Assembly (NCBI GenBank): GCA_964369885.1 | Contig: CAYJGQ010000001.1 | Coordinates: 10,532 to 74,531, forward strand | Reading direction: 5' to 3' | Length of the DNA stretch: 64,000 nt | From: Heteroruminococcus sp964369885 | Lineage (GTDB): Bacteria > Bacillota > Clostridia > Oscillospirales > Ruminococcaceae | Shown: positions 17,011 to 24,411 of the stretch, in pieces | Layout of the letters: each line of letters opens with the position of its first letter | Position numbering within the stretch: position 1 is the first letter of the stretch | Made by a program: the position numbers and the translations under genes | The notes under the pieces: generated by a model | What the model was told of the DNA's origin: nothing | The model's input: only the letters and a program-made list of their open reading frames with translations | The model's database searches: none

Positions 17011-18192
17011 ATGAAAATTCTTATTTGTAATGTTGGAAGCACCTCTTTGAAATATCAACTGCTTGATATGGCCGACGGTGAAAAAAGTCTGGCACAGGGC
17101 AAGCAGGAGCGTGTTGGTTCACAGCAGAGCACCTATTCCCATAGCGACCTTAGCGGCAAGCAGGAAAAGGGGGAACGCCCCCTGCCCGACCACGGCGCAG
17201 GCATTGAGCTAATGATGAGCTTTTTGGTGGGTGGGGTTGTAAAAAACCTTGATGAAATTGCCTGTGTGGGCTTTAAGGTGGTGCATGCCAAGGGGGTTAC
17301 AGGGGTACAGCGCCTCGACGAACCTGTGCTAAAAGCCATGGAGGATTTTAACTGCATTGCACCCTCGCATAATCCCCCATACATTGCGGCAATTCGCCAG
17401 TTTGCAAAGCTTATGCCGGGTGTGCCACTAATTGGCTCCTTTGAAACAGGATTTCACGCCAACATCCCCCCCAAGGCCTACCTTTACTCCATCCCCAAGG
17501 AATTACACAAAGAGCAGGCCGTGCGCCGTTATGGTTTTCATGGGGCATCACATGAGTATGTTTCGGGCAGGGTGGCCCAGCTTATGGGCAGGGAGGATCT
17601 GCGCATAATAACCTGCCATCTTGGGGGAAGCGGTTCGCTTTGCGCCATCAAAAACGGTGTGTCAATAGACACCACCCTTGGCTTTTCACTGCAATGTGGC
17701 ATCATGCACAACAACCGCTGTGGCGACATTGACCCCTACATCCCCTTCTACCTAATGGAGGAGATGGGTTACACCCCCGAGCAGGTAAAAGATATGCTAA
17801 ATAAGCAAAGTGGTTTCCTTGGCATGTCGGGTATATCGGGAGATCTGCGTGATATCGAGCAGGCCGCCGAGCAGGGCAATGTCGACGCTATAAATACAAT
17901 TGACAGTTATGCCTACAACCTTAAAAAATATATAGGCTCCTACGCCGCGGCTTTGGGCGGGGTGGATGCCATTGCATTTTCGGGTGGAATAGGGGAGAAC
18001 AGCCCCATTGTGCGCCGTCTTTGCCTTGAGGATACCGAGTTTTTGGGCATACAGCTTGACCTAAAACGCAACGAGCTCTGCCGCCCCGACAGCGAGATTT
18101 CACAGGATAACAGCCCTGTAAAAATATTTGTTATCGGCACAAACGAAGAGCTGATTGTAGCACGCAAGGCCGCTGAGTTTTTGGCGGGATAA
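17011..18192 (+). CDS. Acetate-kinase-family protein, divergent
   Basis: 393 residues with the whole ASKHA fold of acetate/propionate kinases: N-terminal CNVGSTSLKYQL (N7, S10, S12, K14 kept), YGFHGASHEYVS, ITCHLGGSGSLC, NRCGDIDPY and GTNEELIVA near the end. It departs from the norm at usually fixed places: GFKVVHAKG instead of GHRVVHGGE, FETGFH instead of FDTAFH, and GFSLQCGIMHNNRCGDIDP where the family has a T-P-L-E-G-x-x-M-G-T-R-S-G motif. A carboxylate kinase is likely, but acetate may not be the substrate. AAAAGGAGC precedes the ATG; an HD hydrolase gene follows by 24 bases. Confidence 0.85.
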   Translation: MKILICNVGSTSLKYQLLDMADGEKSLAQGKQERVGSQQSTYSHSDLSGKQEKGERPLPDHGAGIELMMSFLVGGVVKNLDEIACVGFKVVHAKGVTGVQRLDEPVLKAMEDFNCIAPSHNPPYIAAIRQFAKLMPGVPLIGSFETGFHANIPPKAYLYSIPKELHKEQAVRRYGFHGASHEYVSGRVAQLMGREDLRIITCHLGGSGSLCAIKNGVSIDTTLGFSLQCGIMHNNRCGDIDPYIPFYLMEEMGYTPEQVKDMLNKQSGFLGMSGISGDLRDIEQAAEQGNVDAINTIDSYAYNLKKYIGSYAAALGGVDAIAFSGGIGENSPIVRRLCLEDTEFLGIQLDLKRNELCRPDSEISQDNSPVKIFVIGTNEELIVARKAAEFLAG

Positions 18193-18216
18193 CCCCCAGC
18201 GAAAGGATGTCAAGAG

Positions 18217-18885
18217 ATGAGCCGTGAAATAACACTTGCAGACCTGCAAAAGGATGAAGAAATACGGGTATATATTGAGCAGGCCGATGCCTCGCTTGAG
18301 GCCATTGGCTATACCGAGCACAGCTTTGCCCATGTGAGCAAGTGTGCCCATCAGGCGGGCGACTTGCTTTCACAGCTTGGTTACAGCCCACGCCAGGCCG
18401 AGCTTGCCCGCATTGCAGGATTTATGCACGACATTGGCAACGTAATAAACCGCAACGACCACGCCCAAACCGGTGCGGTTATGGCCTTTAGGCTGCTGCA
18501 AAACCGTGGCATGTCGCCCGCCGATGTGGCCTTGGTTATAACCGCCATTGGCCACCACGACGACTCCACCGCCTTTCCTGTAAACGCCGTGGCGGCCGCC
18601 GTTATTTTGGCCGACAAAACCGATGTTAGGCGAAGTCGAGTGCGCAATATGCACCCCTCAACCTTTGATATTCACGACCGTGTAAACTACTCGGTTGAAA
18701 GTGCGGAGCTTGCGCTTGACACAGACAACTCCACCCTTACCCTCTCGCTTTCCATAAACACCACCCTTTGCCCCGTTATGGACTACTTCGAGATATTTCT
18801 TGAGCGTATGCTGCTTTGCCGCCGCGCCGCCGAGTTTTTCTCCCTCTCCTTTAAGCTGGACATAAACGGACTTATGCTGCTGTAA
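18217..18885 (+). CDS. HD-domain phosphohydrolase
   Basis: 222 residues. The HD metal site is visible as HSFAHVSKCAH, GFMHDIGNVINR and TAIGHHDDSTAFPV, then ILADKTDVRRSRVR. HD proteins hydrolyse phosphate esters, often nucleotides or cyclic dinucleotides; the substrate here is unknown. The C-terminal part (about 150-222) has no clear domain. It is 24 bases after the acetate-kinase-like gene, likely co-transcribed. Confidence 0.85.
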   Translation: MSREITLADLQKDEEIRVYIEQADASLEAIGYTEHSFAHVSKCAHQAGDLLSQLGYSPRQAELARIAGFMHDIGNVINRNDHAQTGAVMAFRLLQNRGMSPADVALVITAIGHHDDSTAFPVNAVAAAVILADKTDVRRSRVRNMHPSTFDIHDRVNYSVESAELALDTDNSTLTLSLSINTTLCPVMDYFEIFLERMLLCRRAAEFFSLSFKLDINGLMLL

Positions 18886-19018
18886 GCGGTGGTGGGTAGT
18901 TAAGCATTTCATAAAAAAGCAATATGCCATCTCCTGTTCTATTAAAAATCATATGGGTAACAAAATTAATCTGATTTTTTGTATAGAGATTTAGCCTACA
19001 TTAGGAGGATTTATAATT

Positions 19019-19714
19019 GTGAAAAAAATTTTTGGTATTACAGTAGTGGCTTATATGGTATTTACAATGGTGGGTTGTTCAGCTACACCAAGCGACACAA
19101 CATCTTCTTCTGCGCAACTTAGTTCTTCTGAGCCTTCATCCTTGGAGGACTCAGCTTCCGCAGCGCCATCCTTTCCCCAAGCAGATGAGGCCCTTGTTCA
19201 CGACATTCTTGTGACTTTTGGCGCAGAAGAAACCGATGATGGAACGCTCATACCGCAACCTACAAGCCTATACTACACCGAATCACTCGATGCCGACAAT
19301 CTTTCCCCCAAAGATGTTTTCTCGTGGTATATGGGGTATGTACAAAACCAAGGTTTAACACAGGAAGAAAAAGAGGCGTACTACAAAAATCCGATTGGTG
19401 ACGGTATGGGCTGGTTTTTCCCTGCCAGGTACTATGAACCCGTAACAATGAGTTATTTTGGTGTAAATGAAGAATTTTTGCACGACGAACTTTATTATAA
19501 CGAGGAACATGACGGTTATACCACAGACGGCGGCGGCGGAGTGGGGCACCGCCCCGAGATTACCGCTGTGAGCTGGACACAAAGCGAGGATATTCTCACA
19601 ATAGAGCTCTTATTTCCCGAGATGCACCGTGAAAACACCGAAATGCAGTTAACTGTGAAACTGCTGTCGGAAGACCTGCATACATTTATCTCTTACCTGC
19701 CCTCTGCAAATTAA
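19019..19714 (+). CDS. Putative lipoprotein, unknown function
   Basis: 231 residues from a GTG start that follows TTAGGAGG. The signal peptide is followed by lipobox MVGC (Cys about 20) and a Ser/Thr/Pro-rich linker typical of cell-wall-spanning lipoproteins. The mature domain (FPQADEALVHDILVTFGAEE onward) is acidic and aromatic-rich; no family recognised. A terminator follows. Confidence 0.72.
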   Translation: MKKIFGITVVAYMVFTMVGCSATPSDTTSSSAQLSSSEPSSLEDSASAAPSFPQADEALVHDILVTFGAEETDDGTLIPQPTSLYYTESLDADNLSPKDVFSWYMGYVQNQGLTQEEKEAYYKNPIGDGMGWFFPARYYEPVTMSYFGVNEEFLHDELYYNEEHDGYTTDGGGGVGHRPEITAVSWTQSEDILTIELLFPEMHRENTEMQLTVKLLSEDLHTFISYLPSAN

Positions 19715-19777
19715 GTGATCTTGTAAATATCGCTTTGCGGCACATTAACTTTTCACTTTTTACTGATCTATACAAAG

Positions 19778-19824
19778 AAACAAACTGTCGTTACCAATTT
19801 TTTTGATAGTGACAGTTTGTTTTT
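19778..19824 (+). terminator. Terminator after the lipoprotein gene
   Basis: AAACAAACTGTC and GACAGTTTGTTT arms, then a T-run. The A-run on the other side could let it act for the minus-strand gene ending at 19853 as well. Confidence 0.82.
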
Positions 19825-19852
19825 TTATCTGTGTAAAGTTTTTTATCCACCA

Positions 19853-19996
19853 CTACTCTTTATTGTCACTGTTTTGTGGCAAGGGCAGGGTAATTAATTG
19901 CTCTTTTGCCGATATGTACTGCTCCTCACATTCTTGCTGTGCCTTTATTAAAATATTGATTGCATCCTCTGTCGCTCTCATCATTTTTAGATACAT
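19853..19996 (-). CDS. Small helical protein with uncertain start
   Basis: From the ATG at 19996 the frame gives 47 residues (MYLKMMRATEDAINILIKAQ...), probably one amphipathic helix. A perfect AAAGGAGG lies at 20021-20028, but the codons at normal spacing are ATT (20017) and ACG (20014), in frame; the ATG is 24 bases away and the frame stays open to 20098. Either a rare start codon is used or the gene is decayed. No family recognised. Confidence 0.4.
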   Translation of the reverse strand: MYLKMMRATEDAINILIKAQQECEEQYISAKEQLITLPLPQNSDNKE

Positions 19997-20115
19997 GGAT
20001 TGATAATCGGCCGTAATTAACCTCCTTTTGCTAATTAGTGTTAACCACTTTTGTGAATATTTTATTTTAATATAATTATTGTAAATACTGTTTAACAAAT
20101 GTGGGGGGATTTTGC

Positions 20116-20364
20116 ATGTTCAAACTCAAAGCGGCTGATGGCACAAATAACATTTGCGGTAAAAACCTAAAGAAACTGCGCATGAGTTATACCCCTGCAC
20201 TTTCGCAGCGTCGGCTTGCCCAAATGCTTCAGGTGGCAGGTTATGATGTAGACCACCATTTTATACGTCGCATAGAACTTGGGGAGCGCTTTGTAACAGA
20301 TATCGAGCTTTTAATGCTTTGCAGGGTGTTGTGTGTTGACATCGGGGAGCTTTTGGCGCCCTAA
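20116..20364 (+). CDS. Small helix-turn-helix regulator
   Basis: 82 residues with a Cro/C1-type HTH: GKNLKKLRMSYTPALSQRRL, VDHHFIRRIELGERFVTDIE, MLCRVLCVDIGELL. The ATG at 20116 follows GGGGGG; a GTG 15 bases upstream would overlap that site. The longer loop between helices and the wording of the recognition helix differ from the usual XRE pattern, but the fold assignment is fairly safe. A terminator follows. Confidence 0.7.
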   Translation: MFKLKAADGTNNICGKNLKKLRMSYTPALSQRRLAQMLQVAGYDVDHHFIRRIELGERFVTDIELLMLCRVLCVDIGELLAP

Positions 20365-20421
20365 TGCGGCCGCTGTACCCCCTTATCCACCCACAAACCC
20401 ATGTAGCTTTACCCCAACCAC

Positions 20422-20456
20422 AAAACCGCCACCCTGTATTCACGGTGGCGGTTTTT
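20422..20456 (+). terminator. Terminator after the small HTH gene
   Basis: AAAACCGCCACC and GGTGGCGGTTTTT form a strong stem with a T-run; the A-run side may also serve the converging GNAT gene. Confidence 0.85.
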
Positions 20457-20535
20457 CATATGTGTAAAGTTTTTATTTGTCCACCACATTTTTTGTGGCG
20501 GCACACTGCAAAGCCATCGCAGGTTTTGCGCAAAT

Positions 20536-21048
20536 CTATCTTGGCTTATGCCCTGCATCTGCCAGGTTTTTTAGCGCCTCTCCTGTCAGGCGGTAGGTTG
20601 TCCACTCATCCTGTGTGATGGCTCCCAAGGATTTGTAAAACTCAATGCTGGGGGTATTCCAGTCCAGGCAGGCCCACTCAAGGCGGCCGCCGCCCTGCTC
20701 CACCACAAAGGCCGACAGCCTTGACAACATGGCCTTGCCGTAACCCTTGCCACGGTGGCTTTGCATTACAAATAAATCCTCAAGGTATATGCCACGCCGC
20801 CCCAAAAAGGTGGAAAAACTGTAAAAATACAGCGCAAAGCACACGGCCTCGCCGCACTGCTCCCCAATTATAACCTCGGCACCCTTTTGCTCAAACAGCT
20901 GCTCCCTCAAAAGCTCAGGGGTGGCCACCACATCATCAAGCATGTCCTCATATATGGCAAGCTCCCTAATAAAACCAAGAATAAGCTCGGCATCGTTGGG
21001 TGTTGCGGTGCGAATTGTAAACCCTTCTATTTCTGTTTTGTATACCAC
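20536..21048 (-). CDS. GNAT-family N-acetyltransferase
   Basis: 170 residues with the acetyl-CoA-binding motif VMQSHRGKGYGKAMLSRLSA and a C-terminal DWNTPSIEFYKSLGA, the pattern seen in diamine/spermidine N-acetyltransferase-like members. The acceptor is not certain. Starts at GTG after GGAGGG. Confidence 0.88.
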   Translation of the reverse strand: MVYKTEIEGFTIRTATPNDAELILGFIRELAIYEDMLDDVVATPELLREQLFEQKGAEVIIGEQCGEAVCFALYFYSFSTFLGRRGIYLEDLFVMQSHRGKGYGKAMLSRLSAFVVEQGGGRLEWACLDWNTPSIEFYKSLGAITQDEWTTYRLTGEALKNLADAGHKPR

Positions 21049-21077
21049 TTAACTGTCCCTCCGTTAGGTCGCTAAAA

Positions 21078-21788
21078 TTACCAGCCACTTATATTCCCAC
21101 GCACCATTGCACCAAAAATACGCTGGGTTATGCCCTTGTCCTCACGCTCAAGCCCACGCAAAAATTCCTTCATGCCCTGTCTTGCCGTGGCGCTGTCCAC
21201 GGGGCATCGGCTCTTTACAACGGGCAGGCCGCACCGCCGCACCGCCGAGGCTATATCCTTTTCCGGGGCAACGCAGAGTGGGCGTATCATGGTTATGTCC
21301 TTGCGCGAAAGGTAGGTAACAGGGGAGAAACACCCCACACGTCCCTCCCTAAAAAGGTTCATCATAAAGGTTTCCACAGCATCGTTGTAGTGGTGCCCAA
21401 GGGCTATTTTATTGCACCCAAGCTCCTTTGTAAGGTCGTGCAGTGCCCCACGGCGCATACGGGCACACAGGGAGCATGGGTTTGTTTCCTGCCTATGATC
21501 AAATACAATTTTACCTATTTCGGTGGGCTTTACAATGTACTCTATGCCCTCCTGCTCACAAAGGTTAATAAGCTGGGAATAGTCACTTTGCACCCCCTCA
21601 AACCCGGGGTCAAGGGTTATACCCACCACGCTGTACTCCACCCCCAAAAACCTGCTCAGGCGGTGCAGCCCTATAAGTAGCGCCACCGAATCCTTGCCAC
21701 CGCTCACCCCCACGGCAATTTTATCCCCGGGGCTTATCATGTTGTACTGGGTGACAGCTCGGCGCATGTATCCTAAAAGTTGTTGCAT
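21078..21788 (-). CDS. TtcA-like tRNA thiolation ATPase
   Basis: 236 residues of the PP-loop ATPase superfamily. SGGKDS near residue 30 binds ATP; CSLCARMRRGALH supplies the paired cysteines and KSRCPVD a third cysteine expected for the Fe-S cluster in TtcA. E. coli TtcA makes 2-thiocytidine at tRNA position 32; Firmicute relatives may act on another base. ATG follows ACGGAGG. The iscS product at 4 kb could be the sulfur source. Confidence 0.85.
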   Translation of the reverse strand: MQQLLGYMRRAVTQYNMISPGDKIAVGVSGGKDSVALLIGLHRLSRFLGVEYSVVGITLDPGFEGVQSDYSQLINLCEQEGIEYIVKPTEIGKIVFDHRQETNPCSLCARMRRGALHDLTKELGCNKIALGHHYNDAVETFMMNLFREGRVGCFSPVTYLSRKDITMIRPLCVAPEKDIASAVRRCGLPVVKSRCPVDSATARQGMKEFLRGLEREDKGITQRIFGAMVRGNISGW

Positions 21789-21809
21789 TGTATCCTCCGT
21801 TTAATTAGC

Positions 21810-22751
21810 CTATGCCAAAAGCATCTCGGCAAGGCCTACCACAAGCGGTATTGTTACTATGGATAGCGCCGTGGATATTGACACAAGCCCTGCTCCATAG
21901 CGTGGGTTTGGTCTTCCTGTGCGCTTTGAAAGCAGTATTGTGGCCACCGCCGCCGGTGCCGAGGCCCCTATAAAGGTGGATATAAACATCATCTCGCCTG
22001 TGGCTGTCCAGTTGCGCACACCCAAAACCCACATCAGGCCAAGTATAACCAGCGGAATTATGACCCCACGCAGGGCAATGGCCCACCAGCCGTGGCGGTC
22101 GGGCATGAGCTCTTTGGGGGTAAGCCCTGCCAAAAACACCCCCATTATTATCATGGACAGGGTGGTGTTAAGGGGGGTTAGGTAGTCCAGAAAATCGGTC
22201 ATAAACAGGGGAAGTTCCACCCCTATGGCAAATAGTATAAAGCTTACCACCACGCTTATTATAGCGGGGTTTTTTACAAGCCGAATGGGCTCAAGCTTGT
22301 ACCGGCTTCCGCCTATTTCCTTAATCCAAAATGTCCAGGTAAACACCTGAAACATGGCTATAAATATAGTGCCAAAAAACATGCCCTGCTCGCCCACTGT
22401 GGCATTTATAAGGGGCAGCCCCATAAAGCCTGCATTGCTGGCCGCCGCCGCCACACGCTCCACCGAGTAGTTTGTGCCCTCACGCTTTGGTATGAGCAGT
22501 TTTGCCAGAAAAGTGGACACAAGGTTTATTCCCACCACAATGCCAAGGGCTATAAAAGCATCGGTAACGCTCAGTGTGTTGCCGGGGCGGGTAAATTCAC
22601 GCAAAATTATGGCCGGCGCCACAATAAGCAGTATAAGGTTTATGCCGGCTCCGGTGGCTTCTTCGGTATAGTATCCCGTTTTGGCGCAGATAACCCCCAC
22701 CAAAATCAGCATAAACATCATGGCCACCTGACCAATAATTATTGAGGTCAT
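21810..22751 (-). CDS. AEC-family transporter
   Basis: About 313 residues with ten likely membrane helices and the auxin-efflux-carrier/malate-permease pattern: MLILVGVICAKTGYYTEEA, ASNAGFMGLPLINATVGEQG in the fourth helix region, IIMGVFLAGL, and FIGASAPAAVATILLS near the end. Such proteins move organic anions or amino acids. The substrate is unknown. ATG at 22751 follows GGGAG; ten upstream codons are rejected. Confidence 0.87.
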   Translation of the reverse strand: MTSIIIGQVAMMFMLILVGVICAKTGYYTEEATGAGINLILLIVAPAIILREFTRPGNTLSVTDAFIALGIVVGINLVSTFLAKLLIPKREGTNYSVERVAAAASNAGFMGLPLINATVGEQGMFFGTIFIAMFQVFTWTFWIKEIGGSRYKLEPIRLVKNPAIISVVVSFILFAIGVELPLFMTDFLDYLTPLNTTLSMIIMGVFLAGLTPKELMPDRHGWWAIALRGVIIPLVILGLMWVLGVRNWTATGEMMFISTFIGASAPAAVATILLSKRTGRPNPRYGAGLVSISTALSIVTIPLVVGLAEMLLA

Positions 22752-22803
22752 ATATACATTTCTCCCTAATATTTGTTTCACGCAGGCATGTTTTGCCCTG
22801 CCA

Positions 22804-23451
22804 TCAGTCCTCTATAACCGTCATTACAATCAGCAGACCATCCCTCACCTCTATGGTGGCGGTCTGCCCATCAACAAAACGGTTGCTCACCCCAAGCGGA
22901 AATGCAGTGCTCAGGGTGGCGTCCTCTATATTGTACTCCAGCCCCCGCTCGCACACCCCCACACAGCGCCCCTCCATGGCAAAAACCGAGAGGTATCCCT
23001 CTGTTGGGGGCAGGGTTATGCTGCCATTTTGCAGCAGCCTCAGGGTGGTTTTCTCTCCTATTAGCATCCCCTCACAGCCACGCTCCAACAAAAAGCGCAG
23101 GCTTTGTATATTGGCTATGGTGTGATCAAGCCGTCCGCCCAGGCCGCCCAAAATTACAAAACTGCCGCATCCCATCTCAAGCCCTCGGCGCAGTGCCAGC
23201 AGGCAGTCGGTGTCATTCTTGTGGGAGGGGTGACGCTCTATTGGTATATCACAGCTTTTGGGCAGGTCGGCCGAGTCAAAATCTCCCACAATTAGGTGTG
23301 GGGTTATGCCCATTTGCTTTGCTCGGTGCATTCCTGCATCGGCTGCAATTATGTAGTCGCTGTCGGTTACTGCGCATAGCTTTACATCCCATGGGGTAAC
23401 GCTACCTGCACAGACCACCACGCATCGTTTTTGTTTATCGTACCTTTCCAT
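22804..23451 (-). CDS. thiN: Thiamine pyrophosphokinase
   Basis: 215 residues. Converts thiamine to thiamine diphosphate with ATP. Motifs: AADAGMHRAKQMGITPHLIV, GDFDSAD, HKNDTDCLLALRRG, LGGLGGRLDHTIANIQSL; the C-terminal beta domain holds SNRFVDGQTATIEV. It overlaps the 3' end of rsgA by 17 bases, a conserved Firmicute neighbourhood (rsgA, thiN). Confidence 0.93.
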   Translation of the reverse strand: MERYDKQKRCVVVCAGSVTPWDVKLCAVTDSDYIIAADAGMHRAKQMGITPHLIVGDFDSADLPKSCDIPIERHPSHKNDTDCLLALRRGLEMGCGSFVILGGLGGRLDHTIANIQSLRFLLERGCEGMLIGEKTTLRLLQNGSITLPPTEGYLSVFAMEGRCVGVCERGLEYNIEDATLSTAFPLGVSNRFVDGQTATIEVRDGLLIVMTVIED

Positions 23452-24394
23452 GTCCGCCCCCTGCGCCTGCCCTTTGTTCTTTTTCTATCTGCCATTTGGG
23501 AATTTGGCTGAGCTGTTCATGTAGTTGTAGATAGCTTTGGTGGCGCACCTGTGATATTTCCCCCTGCTCAAGCGCGCTTAGCACGGCACAACCGCTCTCC
23601 TTGGTGTGGCTACATCCCGTAAAGCGGCAGGTGCCTATGTAATCCTCAAACTCGGGGAAACAGTGCTCCAGCTCGTCGGCCGCCATGCGCTCAAATTTTG
23701 CAAAATCTATGGCCGAAAAACCCGGGGTGTCGGCCACATAGCCACCGTTGGGTAGGCGGTAAAGCTCTACATGTCGGGTGGTGTGCCGTCCACGTCCAAG
23801 CTTTTGGCTTATTTCCCCCGTGTCTATGGAAAGGCCGGGGTGCAGTGCATTTAGCAGGGTGGATTTACCCACCCCCGAATTTCCGGTGAAGGCGGTGGTT
23901 TTGCCACAAAGTTCATCGGCAACCTCGGCCACCCCCTCGCCCAATGGGCTGTTTACCTTTATAACCCTGTACCCTGCGCCAAGGTATATTTGCTCCTGAC
24001 GGTCGGGGCAGGCCATATCGGTTTTGCTTATTATTATAAGTGGGGTTATGCCACGGCGGTGGGCAATGGCCGTCATGGTGTCTATCACCAACGGGTTTGG
24101 CAGTGGGGCGGTGGTGGACACCACTATTGCCAAAAGATCAATATTGGCAAGTGGGGGGCGGATAAGGCTGTTTTTGCGTGGGTCTATCTCGGTAACGGTG
24201 CCCACACCCGGCGCCGATATCTCTATTGTCACCCTATCGCCCACATAGGGGCTGACCCCTTCCTTGCGAAAGAGGCCCCGTGCCCTGCATACAATGCGTC
24301 CGCTGTCGGTATCCACCTCATAAAACCCACCGCTGAGTTTTACAATTCTACCCTTTAGCCTTTGCGCATTTTTTCCCTGCTCTGTACGGCTCAT
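23435..24394 (-). CDS. rsgA: Ribosome small-subunit-dependent GTPase A
   Basis: 319 residues. N-terminal OB fold, circularly permuted GTPase (order G4 ISKTDMA, G1 GNSGVGKSTL, G3 DTPGFSAID) and a C-terminal zinc knuckle CRFTGCSHTKESGC. Acts late in 30S subunit maturation. Lies 17 bases after prkC and overlaps thiN, as in many Firmicutes. ATG follows ACGGAGC. Confidence 0.96.
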   Translation of the reverse strand: MSRTEQGKNAQRLKGRIVKLSGGFYEVDTDSGRIVCRARGLFRKEGVSPYVGDRVTIEISAPGVGTVTEIDPRKNSLIRPPLANIDLLAIVVSTTAPLPNPLVIDTMTAIAHRRGITPLIIISKTDMACPDRQEQIYLGAGYRVIKVNSPLGEGVAEVADELCGKTTAFTGNSGVGKSTLLNALHPGLSIDTGEISQKLGRGRHTTRHVELYRLPNGGYVADTPGFSAIDFAKFERMAADELEHCFPEFEDYIGTCRFTGCSHTKESGCAVLSALEQGEISQVRHQSYLQLHEQLSQIPKWQIEKEQRAGAGGGHGKVR

Positions 24395-24411
24395 ATTTAT
24401 GCTCCGTTTCT

